Source: an uncultured Bacilli bacterium
GTDB taxonomy: Bacteria > Bacillota_I > Bacilli_A > RF39 > UBA660
Assembly (NCBI GenBank): GCA_944358945.1
Contig: CALVSH010000021.1
Location: 1 to 44,239, forward strand
Direction of reading: 5' to 3'
DNA: 44,239 nucleotides
Within the stretch, counting starts at the first letter, position 1, and each line of letters starts with the position of its first letter. Positions 15,381 to 24,737 of this stretch are shown here, piece after piece. A model generated the notes under the pieces. It was not told the origin of the DNA. It ran no database searches and saw only the letters and a program-made list of their open reading frames with translations. The translations under genes and the position numbers were made by a program.

Positions 15381-18200
15381 TTATCCTTGTAATATTTTCT
15401 TTAAGAATTGACCGGTATAGGATTCTTTTACTTCGGCTACTTCCTCTGGTGTTCCAGTTGCGACAATTTGTCCACCTTCATCTCCACCCTCTGGTCCTAA
15501 GTCAATAATGTGATCAGCCACTTTGATAACATCTAAGTTGTGTTCAATCACTACTACGGTATCTTTATTATCTACTATTTTTTGTAAAATTGCAAGTAAT
15601 CGCTTGATATCATGAGTGTGAAGTCCAGTCGTTGGTTCATCTAGAACAAATAGAGTTTTTCCTGTTGCTTTCTTTTGTAGTTCTTTCGCTAATTTTACAC
15701 GTTCCGCTTCTCCTCCTGATAGAGTTGGAGCTGGTTGACCTAATTTAATATATCCTAATCCAACATCTTCTATTACTTGAAGTTTCTTTTTAATTCTTGG
15801 CACATTTGAGAAAAATTCTAAAGCTTCTGATACTCGCATATCCAACACTTCGGCGATATTTTTCCCCTTATATTTTATGTTTAGAGTTTCTCTATTATAC
15901 CTTGTTCCATGACATACTTCGCATGGTACATAAACATCTGGTAGGAAGTGCATTTCAATCTTTTTGACACCGTCTCCACGACAAGCTTCACAACGTCCTC
16001 CTTTTACATTAAATGAGAAACGATTCTTTTCAAAACCATACATTTTAGCTTCTTTTGTGGTAGTGAAGAGGGTACGTATGTCATCGAATACTCCGGTGTA
16101 TGTTGCGGGATTTGATCTTGGTGTTCTTCCAATTGGATTTTGAGATATCGCAACAATTTTATCAATGTTATTTAAACCTAAAATCTTTTTATGATTTCCT
16201 GGTTTTTCTTTAGAATGATATAGATTTTGTGATACTGCTTTACATAGAATTTCATTTATTAAGCTACTCTTTCCACTTCCTGATACTCCTGTTATACAGG
16301 TAAATGTTCCAAGTGGAATGTCTACGTCGATATTTTTTAGATTATGTTCACTAGCTCCCTTTATTTTTAAGAATTTTTTATTGCCTTTTCTTCTTGTTTT
16401 CGGAATTTCTATACATTTCTTACCACTTAAGTATTGTCCAGTTAAACTGTTCTCATTTTTCATTACTTCCTCTGGTGTTCCTGCTGCGACGATTTGTCCT
16501 CCGTGGTCTCCAGCACCTGGACCAATGTCTACTAGATAATCACAAGCTAACATTGTATCTGTATCATGTTCTACAACTACTAGGGTATTACCTAAATCTC
16601 TCATTTCTAACATAGATTTTATTAATTTTTCATTATCCCTTTGATGTAGTCCAATACTAGGTTCATCTAATACATATAATACCCCTGTTAAATGAGAACC
16701 AATCTGGGTTGCTAGACGGATACGTTGTGCTTCTCCTCCCGATAGGGTTCCCGCACTTCTACTTAGTGTTAAATATTCTAATCCAACATTAGCTAGGAAA
16801 TGAAGACGGTCTTGAACTTCTTTAATCACTAGCTTAGCAATTTCTTTTTTCTCTTCTGATAATTTTAGATTATCAAAGAAAGGAATTAATTCTTTAATAC
16901 TCATCTGGGTTACTTCGTAGATATTCTTTCCATTTAACTTTACAGATAACACATCATCATTTAAACGAGCTCCATGACAAGTTTCACAAGTATGTTCAAC
17001 CATATAATTTTCTAACCATTCTCTAATCCAAGTAGAACTTGTTTCCATGTATCTTCTTTCTAAGTTATTGATAATTCCTTCATAATAATCTCTAGAATTA
17101 TATTTGTTTCCACTCTTAGAAGAATACTGGAAGTGAATTATTTCATCTGAACCATAAAGAATTACATTTTGTTGTTTTTTTGTTAGAGATTTCCAAGGTT
17201 TTGTCATATCAATTTTATAGTGTTTACAAAGACATTCCAATTTTTGATAATCTAATCCTTCTTGGTCATCTGTTAGAGTCTTTATACAACCTGTCGCAAT
17301 AGATTTTGTTTTATCTGGAATGATTAAGTCTTCATCAATTTTTGACTTTATTCCTAATCCTTTACAGTCTGGGCATGCTCCATAAGGGGCATTAAAACTA
17401 AAGATTCTTGGTTCTAACTCTGGTAGGGAAAACTCACAGTAAGGACACGCAAATGATTCTGATAAAACTATTTCTTTTCTATTTTCTCCTAGGATATCAA
17501 TTACTACTTTACCTTCTGATAATTTGGTTGCGGCTTCGATTGCTTCAAATAGTCTAGATCTTGATCCTTCTTTGATTATTAACCTGTCAATTACTACATC
17601 AATTTTATGTTTTTTATTTTTATCTAAGGTGATATCTTCTGATAAGTCTTGCATTTCTTCATCGACACGAACTCGGATATATCCTTCTTTTCTTAAATGC
17701 TCTAGTAAATCTTTTTGTGTTCCTTTTTCCCCATGAACTACAGGAGACATAATAATAATCTTAGTACCTTCTGGATACTCTAATACTTTATTCGTCATTT
17801 CTTCCACACTTTGAGAAGATATTGGAATATGATGATTTGGACAATATGGAACTCCTACTCTGGCAAATATTAGTCTTAAGTAATCATAAATTTCCGTTAC
17901 TGTACCTACTGTTGATCTAGGGTTATTATTAGTAGTTTTTTGATCAATACTAATTGCAGGAGATAGTCCTTCAATACTGTCTACATCTGGTTTTTCACTA
18001 CCACCTAAAAATTGTCTGGCATAAGCAGATAAACTTTCTACATAGCGTCTTTGCCCTTCTGCATAAATAGTATCAAAAGCTAAAGAACTTTTTCCACTTC
18101 CTGATACTCCTGTCATAACAACTAATTTATTCTTTGGTATTTCTATATTAACATTCTTTAAGTTATTTTCTCTTGCACCTTTTACAATTATTTTATCCAT
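15381..18200 (-). CDS. uvrA: Excinuclease ABC subunit A
   Basis: A 939-residue damage-recognition ATPase of nucleotide excision repair. It has two ABC ATPase units, each with Walker A GVSGSGKSS, signature LSGGEAQR / LSGGEAERVK and Walker B LDEPSIGLH / LDEPTTGLH. Zinc modules with CxxC pairs are CPYC...CPDC and CEAC...CEVC. I start at ATG 18200, six bases after AGGTGA, rather than GTG 18209, which overlaps that site. It heads uvrA-lgt-yvcK-whiA. Its promoter carries TGTTCGA against the -35, as at dinB. Confidence 0.97.
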   Translation of the reverse strand: MDKIIVKGARENNLKNVNIEIPKNKLVVMTGVSGSGKSSLAFDTIYAEGQRRYVESLSAYARQFLGGSEKPDVDSIEGLSPAISIDQKTTNNNPRSTVGTVTEIYDYLRLIFARVGVPYCPNHHIPISSQSVEEMTNKVLEYPEGTKIIIMSPVVHGEKGTQKDLLEHLRKEGYIRVRVDEEMQDLSEDITLDKNKKHKIDVVIDRLIIKEGSRSRLFEAIEAATKLSEGKVVIDILGENRKEIVLSESFACPYCEFSLPELEPRIFSFNAPYGACPDCKGLGIKSKIDEDLIIPDKTKSIATGCIKTLTDDQEGLDYQKLECLCKHYKIDMTKPWKSLTKKQQNVILYGSDEIIHFQYSSKSGNKYNSRDYYEGIINNLERRYMETSSTWIREWLENYMVEHTCETCHGARLNDDVLSVKLNGKNIYEVTQMSIKELIPFFDNLKLSEEKKEIAKLVIKEVQDRLHFLANVGLEYLTLSRSAGTLSGGEAQRIRLATQIGSHLTGVLYVLDEPSIGLHQRDNEKLIKSMLEMRDLGNTLVVVEHDTDTMLACDYLVDIGPGAGDHGGQIVAAGTPEEVMKNENSLTGQYLSGKKCIEIPKTRRKGNKKFLKIKGASEHNLKNIDVDIPLGTFTCITGVSGSGKSSLINEILCKAVSQNLYHSKEKPGNHKKILGLNNIDKIVAISQNPIGRTPRSNPATYTGVFDDIRTLFTTTKEAKMYGFEKNRFSFNVKGGRCEACRGDGVKKIEMHFLPDVYVPCEVCHGTRYNRETLNIKYKGKNIAEVLDMRVSEALEFFSNVPRIKKKLQVIEDVGLGYIKLGQPAPTLSGGEAERVKLAKELQKKATGKTLFVLDEPTTGLHTHDIKRLLAILQKIVDNKDTVVVIEHNLDVIKVADHIIDLGPEGGDEGGQIVATGTPEEVAEVKESYTGQFLKKILQG

Positions 18201-18242
18201 ATACTTCACCTGCCATATTTCTTTTTGTAAAATAACATCTAT

Positions 18243-18278
18243 ATTTTAATCACATTAGCTTTTTTCGTCAATCGAACA
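18243..18278 (-). promoter_or_regulatory. uvrA promoter with shared repair-gene operator
   Basis: Minus strand TGTTCGA (18278-18272) directly joined to -35 TTGACG (18271-18266), 17-base spacer, -10 TAAAAT (18248-18243). The decamer TGTTCGATTG is identical to that at dinB. Confidence 0.75.
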
Positions 18279-18284
18279 AATTAA

Positions 18285-18307
18285 AATCAGAAGAAATTCT
18301 TCCGATT
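18285..18307 (-). terminator. Terminator of the uvrB-radical SAM-HipA-like unit
   Basis: Minus strand nine-base stem AATCGGAAG / CTTCTGATT (one G-U), five-base loop, followed by TTAATTTG. The T-tract is interrupted, so strength is moderate. It ends seven bases before the uvrA operator. Confidence 0.65.
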
Positions 18308-18310
18308 ATT

Positions 18311-19387
18311 TTATTTTAATTGTTTTTCTATTCTTTTTTTAAGTGCCTTGGCGTTTTGTAGGACTTGATCTTGAATTTGATTACTTAACATATCTGGAGT
18401 AATGAAATGTTGGTCTAATACAGCTTCTAGAGCTTTGGCTTTTCTTTCATCATTTTCTTTCCATCTTGCTTGACCTATGTAAAAATTGGATGTATTAAAT
18501 GGAACTAGATAGTTGTAGTCTTCCATTTGGAATGGTGTAGTAGAAAAATCAGTAATAAAACGTTTTAGGTTTTCTAGGAATTCTATTGCTGTGGTTGGAT
18601 ATAAGGTCATAATTTTGTCTATATTTTTTCCTTCTACCTCTAATTTTTCTATATATAACATTTTTAAAATATCATCTGATGTGTGTTTTCTTGCTTCTCC
18701 ACTTATGCCTTCTAGTGATTCCTGGGTAGTGACAAATAGATTTTTATTTTTCTCTGGTTTATCTAGGTACATGAACATAGTAGAAAATTCATGATCTATC
18801 ATAGGGGCAATTTCTAGTCCTTCTTCTCCTTGATAGAATAAAACATTTTCATAATGATAGTTTTGATCTTGTCTTAAAACAGAACATAATATTTGTTTCA
18901 CAACGGATTCTGCAAGACCGGGATGTTGTTTCATAAATTCTGAGTCTAATATTTTAGTATAATCATAAAACACTTCACAGTAGTTGATATATGTTGAAAT
19001 ATCTGGTAATGTGTTTTTGTTTGCTTGACATAATTGATATAAGTTTATTAAGTTTTTCTTTTCTGTTCCTAATTTTTCTACTACTGTTCCATGATGATAT
19101 TTATTAGGATATTCTTCTTCTATATTTTGACATGTCGCTAAATGATATATAGGAGTTGTTGGATCAAAGTAGTTGTGAAATATAGTTGACCAAAACACTT
19201 CACTATACGCAAAAAAGGGAGTTGATAATGGCTTGGTTTTAGAAAGCGGCTTAAAAACCATTTCTTTTCCATTGTCCAAAAATACAGGGAAATGTTTTTC
19301 ACTTTTTACTGTTCCTTGAGCTTCTGATGTTAAATTCCCTATTCTTTGGTGATAATCATAATTATAAACCGTCCAATCAAAATTCAC
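18311..19387 (-). CDS. HipA-like kinase-fold protein paired with a radical SAM enzyme
   Basis: A 358-residue protein resembling the C-terminal kinase core of HipA-type proteins. Visible landmarks: a lysine in MVFKPLSKTKPL (Lys46) for ATP; a helix FFAYSEVFWSTIF; the catalytic-loop pattern RQDQNYHYENVLFY, with Asp174, His178 and Asn181; and a metal-binding APMIDHEF with Asp198. The usual HipA DRHxxN loop is stretched here, so activity is uncertain. No HipB-like antitoxin gene adjoins it; instead a radical SAM gene precedes it by 12 bases. The start is GTG 19387 with AGGAG seven bases upstream; the overlapping ATG is out of frame and followed by a stop. Function is unknown. Confidence 0.6.
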   Translation of the reverse strand: MNFDWTVYNYDYHQRIGNLTSEAQGTVKSEKHFPVFLDNGKEMVFKPLSKTKPLSTPFFAYSEVFWSTIFHNYFDPTTPIYHLATCQNIEEEYPNKYHHGTVVEKLGTEKKNLINLYQLCQANKNTLPDISTYINYCEVFYDYTKILDSEFMKQHPGLAESVVKQILCSVLRQDQNYHYENVLFYQGEEGLEIAPMIDHEFSTMFMYLDKPEKNKNLFVTTQESLEGISGEARKHTSDDILKMLYIEKLEVEGKNIDKIMTLYPTTAIEFLENLKRFITDFSTTPFQMEDYNYLVPFNTSNFYIGQARWKENDERKAKALEAVLDQHFITPDMLSNQIQDQVLQNAKALKKRIEKQLK

Positions 19388-19399
19388 ATTTATTCTCCT

Positions 19400-20236
19400 C
19401 TACTGGTATTTTCGTTCTTTAAAAGTACAAGACTGGCATAACTTTTCACTTGGTTTTCTATCTTGAAAAGATTTTTTTAGTCTTTGATATCTTTCTTTAT
19501 TTTGAATTTGTTCTATTGTTTCTTTGTAAATATTTCCTAAATTGATGATACCGTTGCAGTCAAGGCAACATGGTACTACAGTGCCATCTACTAATATAGC
19601 GACATGGGTCTTTAAAGCATAACAATATCCACAACTATTGTGATTTGTGATGCTAGGCCATAAAAATTCATTATCTTTATCCACATATATTGTGGAAGAA
19701 ATTTTTACGTTGTTTTCTGTTTTTAGTTTTTCCACTGTTTTTTTGGATAAATGGTAATGTTTTTTTAACTTTTCCACCGTTTTTGTGGATTGTTCATTCA
19801 GTTTACCATCTTTTAAAGTCCAAATTCGATAGATAATCACAGTATTAGTGGATAACTTTTCTACATTTTTGAATATTTCTTCTTCATAATGGGGATTATT
19901 TTGTTCACAATGAAGAGAGAAATTTATTTTATGTAACGAAGAACAGTCTTTTAGTTTGTCTACTAATTTAGGAAATAGAGTGCCATTGGTTGTTAGATTT
20001 ACTTGGAGTTGATATTTCTCGGCTAGTTTTAAGAAGTTGATTATTTTAGGATGAAGTAAAGGCTCTCCTTTTACGTGAAGATATATTACTTTTGTTACCT
20101 GGGATACTTCTTTTAGAATGTGTTCAAATTCTTGTTCTGTCATAAATCTTTTTTCTTTTGTTACTTCAGAACAGAATGAGCAAGCTAAGTTACAACAATT
20201 TGTTATTTCTATATATACTTTTTTGTACTTATGCAT
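19400..20236 (-). CDS. Radical SAM/SPASM-like protein in the uvrB operon
   Basis: A 278-residue radical SAM enzyme. The 4Fe-4S motif is CNLACSFC (Cys15, Cys19, Cys22); VKGEPLLHP replaces the usual GGEP motif, and LTTNGTL supports SAM binding. A C-terminal SPASM-type cysteine cluster is present: Cys202 and 205, Cys223, 224 and 227, and Cys267 and 270 (CQSC). SPASM proteins typically modify peptides or proteins, but no precursor peptide is seen nearby. Residues 125-171 carry three VEKL units, two within KTVEKLK, as an internal repeat. It starts one base after uvrB ends and is followed by the HipA-like gene. The substrate is unknown. Confidence 0.85.
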   Translation of the reverse strand: MHKYKKVYIEITNCCNLACSFCSEVTKEKRFMTEQEFEHILKEVSQVTKVIYLHVKGEPLLHPKIINFLKLAEKYQLQVNLTTNGTLFPKLVDKLKDCSSLHKINFSLHCEQNNPHYEEEIFKNVEKLSTNTVIIYRIWTLKDGKLNEQSTKTVEKLKKHYHLSKKTVEKLKTENNVKISSTIYVDKDNEFLWPSITNHNSCGYCYALKTHVAILVDGTVVPCCLDCNGIINLGNIYKETIEQIQNKERYQRLKKSFQDRKPSEKLCQSCTFKERKYQ

Positions 20237-20237
20237 A

Positions 20238-22190
20238 TTAAGACCCTGATTTCATTTCAAATAAAATATCACGTAGTTCCATAGCGCGTTCGAAGTCTAA
20301 TGCCTTGGCAGCTTCTCTCATCTCTTGTTCGATAGCGTCTACTGTCTTAGCAAACTCTTTCTTAGTCATCTTCTTAGGTTTTTCAGTAGCCTTTTCATCC
20401 ACATTACTGATAACTTCTCTGATTTCTTTTTGAATTGTCTGTGGAGTAATTCCATGTTTCTTATTATATTCTTGTTGGATTTTTCTACGTCTTGCAGTCT
20501 CTTCAATAGTTTCTTTCATAGAATCCGTAATCTTGTCTCCATACATAATAACATGACCATTGGCATTTCTAGCACAACGTCCGACTGTTTGAATTAGACT
20601 TCGACTACTACGTAGAAAACCTTCTTTATCAGCATCTAATATGGCAATAAGAGATACTTCTGGAATATCAATTCCTTCACGTAATAGGTTAATTCCTACT
20701 ACTACATCATATTTTCCAACACGTAAATCATGAATAATTTGAAGTCGTTCTAGGGTTTTTATCTCAGAATGAAGATACGCTACTTTGATATCTAATTCTT
20801 TTAGATAGTTTGTTAATTCTTCTGACATACGAATAGTTAGTGTTGTTACTAGGACTCTTTCATTTTTTTCTATTCTGTCTTTGATTTCTCCTACTAAATC
20901 ATCAATTTGTCCTTCTGTTTTTCTTACTTCAATCGTTGGATCTAATAGTCCAGTTGGACGAATAATTTGTTCTACAAATTTTCCACCAGTATGTTCTAAC
21001 TCTAGGTCTCCTGGTGTTGCGGATACGTAGATAGCTTGATTTATTTTTTTCTCAAACTCATCATATTTTAAAGGTCTGTTATCAAGGGCACTAGGAAGAC
21101 GGAATCCATACTCTACAAGATTCATTTTTCTAGCTCTATCTCCATTATACATTCCTCTAACCTGTGGTAGAGTAACATGAGATTCATCCACTACTAATAA
21201 ATAATCCTTGGGAAAGAAATCCATTAGTGTCGTTGGTGTTTCCCCTTTTTTTCTTCCGGCCATAGGAGCAGAATAGTTTTCAATTCCAGAACAGAAACCA
21301 GTCTCTTCTAACATTTCAATATCATAATTGGTTCTTTGTTCTAGACGTTCTGCTGCTAAAAGTTTGTTGTTATCTTTTAATTCTTTTAGACGGTCTTTTA
21401 ACTCTTCTTTAATACGAACGATGGCGGCTTTTAATTTATCATCACTTACTACGAAGTGGCTGGCTGGAAAAATGCTTACGTTCTTCTTATTAGAGATGAT
21501 TGCTCCTGTTAATGTATCAATTTCACTAATTCTATCTATTTCGTTACCAAAGAACTCTACTCGATATCCTGTAGTATTTTGGTAAGCAGGGATGATTTCT
21601 ACTATATCTCCTCTAACTCTAAAAGTACCACGCTTAAAGTCTAGGTCGTTTCGCTCATACATCATTTCAATTAGTTTTGTTAGTATTTCGTTTCGTTCTA
21701 CTTCTTGTCCTATTGATAAAGTTAACATCTTGTTGCGGTATTCTTCTACTTCTCCAATACCATAAATACAAGAAACACTGGCTACTACAATAACGTCTCT
21801 TGTTGATAGAAGGCTACTGGTTGCGGCATGACGAAGTTCATCAATCTCATCATTAATAGATGAGTCCTTTTCAATATATGTATCCGTTGATGGAACATAT
21901 GCTTCTGGCTGATAATAATCATAGTAAGAGACAAAATATTCAACACGGTTTTCAGGAAATAACTCTTTCAGTTCTGAATAAAGTTGACCGGCTAAGGTCT
22001 TGTTGTGGGCTAAAACTAAAGTAGGTTTATTTACTTCTTTTATGACGTTTGCAATGGTAAATGTCTTTCCTGTTCCTGTTGCCCCTAAAAGTACTTGTTC
22101 TTTTTTTCCTTCTTTGATACCTTCTACTAATTCTTTAATTGCTTCCGGTTGATCTCCAGATGGTTTGAATTTTGATACTAATTTGAACAT
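20238..22190 (-). CDS. uvrB: Excinuclease ABC subunit B
   Basis: A 650-residue DNA helicase-like subunit of nucleotide excision repair that verifies damage and recruits UvrC. Motifs: Walker [11 protein letters not shown] near residue 40, the beta-hairpin region [30 protein letters not shown], helicase motifs V and VI ([28 protein letters not shown]), and the C-terminal UVR motif [11 protein letters not shown] that binds UvrC. I choose ATG 22190 with AAGGGTGAT upstream, not GTG 22199 inside that site. It heads the uvrB-radical SAM-HipA-like unit. Its promoter carries TGTTCTA against the -35. Confidence 0.97.
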   Translation of the reverse strand: MFKLVSKFKPSGDQPEAIKELVEGIKEGKKEQVLLGATGTGKTFTIANVIKEVNKPTLVLAHNKTLAGQLYSELKELFPENRVEYFVSYYDYYQPEAYVPSTDTYIEKDSSINDEIDELRHAATSSLLSTRDVIVVASVSCIYGIGEVEEYRNKMLTLSIGQEVERNEILTKLIEMMYERNDLDFKRGTFRVRGDIVEIIPAYQNTTGYRVEFFGNEIDRISEIDTLTGAIISNKKNVSIFPASHFVVSDDKLKAAIVRIKEELKDRLKELKDNNKLLAAERLEQRTNYDIEMLEETGFCSGIENYSAPMAGRKKGETPTTLMDFFPKDYLLVVDESHVTLPQVRGMYNGDRARKMNLVEYGFRLPSALDNRPLKYDEFEKKINQAIYVSATPGDLELEHTGGKFVEQIIRPTGLLDPTIEVRKTEGQIDDLVGEIKDRIEKNERVLVTTLTIRMSEELTNYLKELDIKVAYLHSEIKTLERLQIIHDLRVGKYDVVVGINLLREGIDIPEVSLIAILDADKEGFLRSSRSLIQTVGRCARNANGHVIMYGDKITDSMKETIEETARRRKIQQEYNKKHGITPQTIQKEIREVISNVDEKATEKPKKMTKKEFAKTVDAIEQEMREAAKALDFERAMELRDILFEMKSGS

Positions 22191-22268
22191 ATATATCACC
22201 CTTTTACAGAATTTTTTGTTTGTGTAATATTAGATTACTAGATGTTCTAGGCATTAATTTCATGAACT

Positions 22269-22304
22269 ATTCTATCATTTTTTCCCGTTATAAACAATAG
22301 AACA
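22269..22304 (-). promoter_or_regulatory. uvrB promoter with shared repair-gene operator
   Basis: Minus strand TGTTCTA (22304-22298) directly joined to -35 TTGTTT (22297-22292), 17-base spacer, extended -10 TGA-TAGAAT (TAGAAT at 22274-22269). The decamer TGTTCTATTG differs by one base from that at dinB and uvrA. Confidence 0.75.
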
Positions 22305-22321
22305 TAAAGAATACTAATTTT

Positions 22322-22367
22322 TAAAAAATAAAAAGACTATTAACAAAATTTACTTTGTCAACAGTCT
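22322..22367 (-). terminator. Terminator of the SDR-YnbB unit
   Basis: Minus strand stem of about 14 pairs, starting AGACT and ending AGTCT with two G-U pairs, followed by TTTTTATTTTTT. A strong terminator. Confidence 0.88.
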
Positions 22368-22370
22368 AGA

Positions 22371-22399
22371 AAACGATATTTGATGTACAGATATCGTTT
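22371..22399 (-). other. Second hairpin just before the terminator
   Basis: Perfect nine-base stem AAACGATAT / ATATCGTTT with an 11-base loop, 22 bases after the YnbB stop and four bases before the terminator stem. No T-tract of its own. It may protect the mRNA 3' end (inference). Confidence 0.55.
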
Positions 22400-22421
22400 G
22401 TAAAATGTTTAAGTAAATATT

Positions 22422-23675
22422 TTAATTACTCTCAGTTAGAATTGTAATTGCTTTCATAACAGCTATTTTACCATACGAATAAGTTAAACTTCCTTGTTGG
22501 TATGCTATATAAGGTTCTCTTATTGGTCCATCACAGGAAAGTTCAATTGATGATCCTTGCGTGAACGAACCAGATGCCATAACAACTTTATCATCATATC
22601 CAGGCATATCCCATGGCGATGGTTTTGCAAATGAATCAACTGGTGATGCACCTTGAATACCAATACAATACTTAACTAAATCACTTTCATTTCCAAAAGT
22701 AATATTTTGAACAATATCTGCTCTTTTTTCGTTATATAAAGGCTCCACATCATAACCTAAATCCCCTAAAACTTTACTTGTTAATACTGCCGTTTTTAAG
22801 GCCGATGCAACAACAGAAGGAGCCATAAATAAACCTTGAAGAATTGACTTGTTAATACCAAGAGTTGGGCCAACTTCTCTTCCCTCACCAGGAAGTGTCA
22901 ATCTTTCTCCAGCCAAATCAACTAACTCTTTTTTACCAGCTATATATGCCCCATTAGGTGCAATTCCACCGCCTAAATTCTTAATTAAAGAACCCACGAT
23001 TATATCTGCTCCAACTTCTAGTGGAGTCTTATCTTCAACAAACTCACAATAACAATTATCAATCATGATAATAACATCTTTATCAACACTTCTTATTTCT
23101 TTAATTACTTTTTCTACTTTTTCTATAACTATACTCTTTCTTTTAGAATATCCTTTACTTCTTTGTATTTCAATTAACTTTACTTTATTATTTCTTAAAT
23201 ATTCTTTTATTTTTTCATAATCAAAGTCATTATCTATTAATTCTATTTGATCATATCTAACTCCAAAGGATTTTAAAGAACTTTTATTTTCTTTTATTCC
23301 TATTACCTCATGAAGGGTATCATAAGGAGTTCCCGTTATACTAAGCATTAAATCTTTCGGTCTTAAATAGGCAAATAATGCAACACAAAGAGCATGAGAT
23401 CCTGATATAAACTGAGACCTTACTAGAGCGTCTTCTGCTTTCAAGACACTTGAGAAAACACGTTCTATCGCATCACGACCAATATCATCATAACCATAGC
23501 CAGTAGTACTTCCAAAGTGTGCTTCAGATATATTATTTTTATTAAAAGCATTAAGAACCTTTAAACTATTTACATCGCATAATTCATCTATCTTTTTAAA
23601 TTCTTCTTTTAAGTTTTCTTCTGCATTTAAAACTAAATCTTTAGCTTTATTGCTTATTCCAAATTCATTATACAT
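22422..23675 (-). CDS. PLP-dependent methionine gamma-lyase family protein (YnbB type)
   Basis: A 417-residue fold-type I pyridoxal-phosphate enzyme of the YnbB family, once called aluminium resistance protein. The PLP lysine is probably Lys232 in VGSLIKNLGGGIAPNG, with Asp206 (MIDNCYCEF) pairing with the pyridine nitrogen. Other family segments are EAHFGSTTGYGYDDIGRD, QFISGSHALCVALF, SVDKDVIIMIDNCYCEF and the C-terminal ASGSFTQGSSIELSCDGPIREPY. The reaction in vivo is not established. It lies 54 bases after the SDR gene with no terminator between, so the two are probably co-transcribed; in many Bacillota this family instead neighbours glnR-type genes. Confidence 0.9.
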   Translation of the reverse strand: MYNEFGISNKAKDLVLNAEENLKEEFKKIDELCDVNSLKVLNAFNKNNISEAHFGSTTGYGYDDIGRDAIERVFSSVLKAEDALVRSQFISGSHALCVALFAYLRPKDLMLSITGTPYDTLHEVIGIKENKSSLKSFGVRYDQIELIDNDFDYEKIKEYLRNNKVKLIEIQRSKGYSKRKSIVIEKVEKVIKEIRSVDKDVIIMIDNCYCEFVEDKTPLEVGADIIVGSLIKNLGGGIAPNGAYIAGKKELVDLAGERLTLPGEGREVGPTLGINKSILQGLFMAPSVVASALKTAVLTSKVLGDLGYDVEPLYNEKRADIVQNITFGNESDLVKYCIGIQGASPVDSFAKPSPWDMPGYDDKVVMASGSFTQGSSIELSCDGPIREPYIAYQQGSLTYSYGKIAVMKAITILTESN

Positions 23676-23729
23676 AATAACCTCTTTCTATTTATTTCTA
23701 TCTATTTTTAACTAATTTACCTTAACGTG

Positions 23730-24470
23730 TTATTGATGACTTGCTCCACCGTCTACTCTTAAAACTTCATTGTTTATATAACTTGCATCATCACTTGCTA
23801 AAAAGTATATCGCTTTAGCTATTTCTTCCGGTTCTGCAAATCTTTTTAAGTAAATACTATCACATTCCTCAGCTATATAATCTTCGTCTAGTTCTTTATT
23901 CATTTCTGTATTTACCCAGCCAGGAGCAACGGCATTTACCCTTACGTATGGGGAATAATACTCTGATAAGTTATGAGTAAGAGAAATTAACGCAGCTTTA
24001 GAAGCATCGTAATCTAGGCTATATTCATAATATGTATCTATTCCATTTGTAGATGAAACATTTACAATGGAACCACTTTTTTGCTTTAGCATATATTTAC
24101 CAACTTCTTTAGAAACTATAAATGATCCAATTAAGTTAACGTCTAATATTTTTCTAAAATTTTCTACATTTTTGTCCTCAAACATTGTATCAATTGCAAT
24201 ACCAGCATTATTAACAAGTACGTCTATCTTTCCAAAGTAATCAATTATATTTTTTACCATTTCTTTTACTTTGTCTTCTTTTGATACATCACACTTACAA
24301 ATCATTACGTTGACATTATAGTTTTTTGTTAGTAAACTTTTTAAATTTTGAGCAGCACTATCGTCTGATACGTAGTTAATTACCACGTTATAACCTTTTT
24401 TTGCAAATTCTATTGCAGTAGCTCGTCCTATTCCTCTTGATGCTCCCGTTATCAGAACTGTTTTATTCAT
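23730..24470 (-). CDS. Short-chain dehydrogenase/reductase
   Basis: A 246-residue classical SDR resembling FabG-type 3-oxoacyl reductases and sugar dehydrogenases. The nucleotide motif is TGASRGIG (residues 8-15), then NNAG near 87-90; the catalytic set is Asn112, Ser139/140, Tyr154 and Lys158 (YDASKAA). A C-terminal EVLRVDGGASHQ gives the usual end. The substrate cannot be told from sequence: it is not in a fatty-acid cluster, and the partner gene is a PLP enzyme. Ribosome binding site AGGAAG. Two candidate promoters lie upstream. Confidence 0.9.
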   Translation of the reverse strand: MNKTVLITGASRGIGRATAIEFAKKGYNVVINYVSDDSAAQNLKSLLTKNYNVNVMICKCDVSKEDKVKEMVKNIIDYFGKIDVLVNNAGIAIDTMFEDKNVENFRKILDVNLIGSFIVSKEVGKYMLKQKSGSIVNVSSTNGIDTYYEYSLDYDASKAALISLTHNLSEYYSPYVRVNAVAPGWVNTEMNKELDEDYIAEECDSIYLKRFAEPEEIAKAIYFLASDDASYINNEVLRVDGGASHQ

Positions 24471-24495
24471 AAAAACTCTTCCTTTCTATATATAT

Positions 24496-24504
24496 ATTAT
24501 AACA
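24496..24504 (-). promoter_or_regulatory. Proximal extended -10 promoter of the SDR gene
   Basis: Minus strand TGT-TATAAT (TATAAT at 24501-24496), about 25 bases before the ATG. No clear -35. Confidence 0.5.
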
Positions 24505-24612
24505 CAATATTAATCATGTCCTATGCTGGTTACAAAATCATAACATGCTATTTCCAATTTAAACTTATTATATTTTGTTTTCGTCTTGATTTTCTTTGAC
24601 AATTTCAATGAT

Positions 24613-24641
24613 ATTTTAGTTTCTGTCATAGAGTTTGTCAA
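24613..24641 (-). promoter_or_regulatory. Distal promoter of the SDR-YnbB unit
   Basis: Minus strand -35 TTGACA (24641-24636), 17-base spacer, -10 TAAAAT (24618-24613). It implies a leader of about 135 bases before the SDR. I recognise no riboswitch in that leader; a small GTTA/TAAC hairpin is the only structure seen. The 355-base gap 24471-24824 otherwise holds only the terminator at 24708-24737. Confidence 0.6.
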
Positions 24642-24707
24642 TCTTTTATGATTTTTTAGATTTAATAACCCTAAACATAGTCAAATTTCTAGAGCAATTG
24701 CCACCAA

Positions 24708-24737
24708 AAAATAAGTTGACTTTTAGCAACTTATTTT
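24708..24737 (-). terminator. Terminator of the transglutaminase-like lipoprotein gene
   Basis: Perfect stem AAAATAAGTTG / CAACTTATTTT (11 bp), eight-base loop, T-run on the minus side. It lies about 90 bases after the gene. Confidence 0.75.

Noticed and set aside
24471..24612. Riboswitch in the long SDR leader
   Set aside because: No recognisable aptamer core and only a four-base hairpin.
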